Source: Microbacterium sp. cx-55 (GTDB lineage: Bacteria; Actinomycetota; Actinomycetes; Actinomycetales; Microbacteriaceae). Taken from it: a DNA stretch of 64,000 nt. The stretch lies in NCBI RefSeq assembly GCF_021117345.1, contig NZ_CP088261.1, forward strand, positions 124,001 through 188,000. The letters are read 5' to 3'. This document shows positions 63,441 through 64,000 of the stretch, one piece after another (position 1 is the first letter of the stretch; every line of letters starts with the position of its first letter). A program made the translations under genes and the position numbers. The notes below the pieces were generated by a model, which did no database searches, was not told where the DNA came from, and saw only the letters and a list, made by a program, of their open reading frames with translations.

Positions 63441-63791
63441 ATGGCCGAAGAGCCGCAGGACCTCCCCCTTCCCCGCACCGTCGTCGACGACCGGATCGAG
63501 ACCGTGCGTGTGCGCCGCGCCCCCAAGTACGGCGTGTTCCTTGTGCTCGGTGCCGCGCTCGGCGTCCTCGTGGCCATGATCCTGACCTTCGCGTTCGGCG
63601 GCACGGAGCGAGCCAGTGCATCCGGCGTCGAGTACGGCCAGATGCAGGTCTTCGGCTTCCTCGCCCTCATCGGCATCGCCGTCGGCGGCACCCTCGGCGG
63701 CGTCGTCGCGCTGCTGTTCGACCGGATTCTCAGCCCGCGCGCGCGCCAGGTATCGGTCGATCACGAGCGCACCCGCGTCGACGAGGTCTGA
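63441..63791 (+). CDS. Small two-span membrane protein
   Basis: A 116-residue protein with a charged cytoplasmic N terminus, two membrane segments (VFLVLGAALGVLVAMILTF and FGFLALIGIAVGGTLGGVVALLF) and a charged C-terminal tail. It is a common type of conserved actinobacterial membrane protein with no assigned role. The ATG at 63441 is followed directly by EEPQDLPL; an ATG at 63432 adds three residues. GACAAT at 63429-63434 lies close before the start and may be a -10. Confidence 0.7.
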   Translation: MAEEPQDLPLPRTVVDDRIETVRVRRAPKYGVFLVLGAALGVLVAMILTFAFGGTERASASGVEYGQMQVFGFLALIGIAVGGTLGGVVALLFDRILSPRARQVSVDHERTRVDEV

Positions 63792-63838
63792 CGTCCCACG
63801 CCACCGACGGCCGCGATGATGCGGTGGGGAGAGGCGCG

Positions 63839-64000
63839 TCAGCTGCGGGGCTTGGCCTTCGCCTTGTTCCGGTTGTGGTGGACGATGCCGAAGATCAGAG
63901 TGCCGAGAAACAGCACGACCCCGATGATCCCGAGCCAGAGCAGGCCCTCGAGCGCGAAGCCGACGACAGCGAGGATCGCCCAGATGACGAGCAGAACGAT
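63839..64000 (-). CDS. Small membrane protein, 3' part (cut by window edge)
   Basis: The last 53 codons of a minus-strand gene are visible; the stop is at 63839-63841. The translation holds a hydrophobic segment, a Glu-containing turn, a second hydrophobic segment (LWLGIIGVVLFLGTLIFGIV) and a basic tail HHNRNKAKAKPRS. This is the pattern of small actinobacterial membrane proteins. The start is outside the window. Convergent with the gene at 63441; the 47-bp gap shows no hairpin. Confidence 0.7.
   Translation of the reverse strand: MVLLVIWAILAVVGFALEGLLWLGIIGVVLFLGTLIFGIVHHNRNKAKAKPRS

Overview
The window is about 70% GC, gene-dense DNA from an actinobacterium, most likely a Microbacterium or close relative in Microbacteriaceae (inference). 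Supporting signs are the codon usage, lipoproteins with actinobacterial signals, DUF222/HNH and septum-formation-type proteins, HtaA haem proteins, DtxR-, Zur- and CebR-like operators, many genes that look leaderless, and a very high frequency of the octamer GGATGCGG/CCGCATCC. No rRNA, tRNA, CRISPR array or transposase gene was seen.

1-29.7 kb is a catabolic region built around nucleobase-like heterocycles. From the left: the end of an 8-oxoguanine-deaminase-type amidohydrolase, a septum-formation lipoprotein, a complete NMT1/SsuABC-type importer (1737-5362), two adenosine-deaminase-superfamily enzymes around an XRE-cupin regulator (5560-8290), and a large secreted PAP2 phosphatase (8735-11239). 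A minus-strand seven-gene operon follows (20461 down to 12293): binding protein, amidohydrolase, aldehyde dehydrogenase, flavin monooxygenase, two-subunit ThDP decarboxylase and GMC oxidoreductase, with an XRE-cupin gene upstream. Next come a two-gene molybdenum hydroxylase in which the FeS and Mo domains are fused (21733-25535), a quinone-oxidoreductase-like MDR, a nucleoside phosphorylase, and the Mo-cofactor helpers XdhC and a MocA-like protein (28386-30586). Together these suggest salvage and breakdown of purine- or pyrimidine-like compounds; the true substrate of the seven-gene operon is not evident.

30.8-36 kb holds a DUF222/HNH protein, an ABM-domain protein, and two related single-pass membrane proteins around a D-2-hydroxyacid dehydrogenase. 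35.9-40.8 kb is a zinc importer locus (aztA divergent from aztB, an aztD-like gene, aztC and a second aztD-like gene) with a Zur-type box between the divergent arms. 40.9-42.3 kb holds purQ, purS and an Arr-like fragment. 42.4-48.4 kb is a cellobiose-type operon (cebE-cebF-cebG-bglC-cebR) with two CebR-type boxes at its promoter. 48.6-55.9 kb holds a uracil/xanthine permease, purC, a PadR regulator with an MFS pump, a lipoprotein, purD and a sterol-carrier-family protein. 56-63.3 kb is an iron-regulated haem locus (HtaA protein, hmuT-hmuU-hmuV, large modular HtaA protein) with two DtxR-type boxes. The window ends with two small membrane-protein genes, the last cut by the window edge.

Intergenic DNA is unusual. 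It holds several families of 47-81 bp imperfect palindromes, including 12 copies of one exactly 47-bp element confined to three gaps of the catabolic region. One palindrome sits in frame inside the interdomain linker of the molybdenum hydroxylase.
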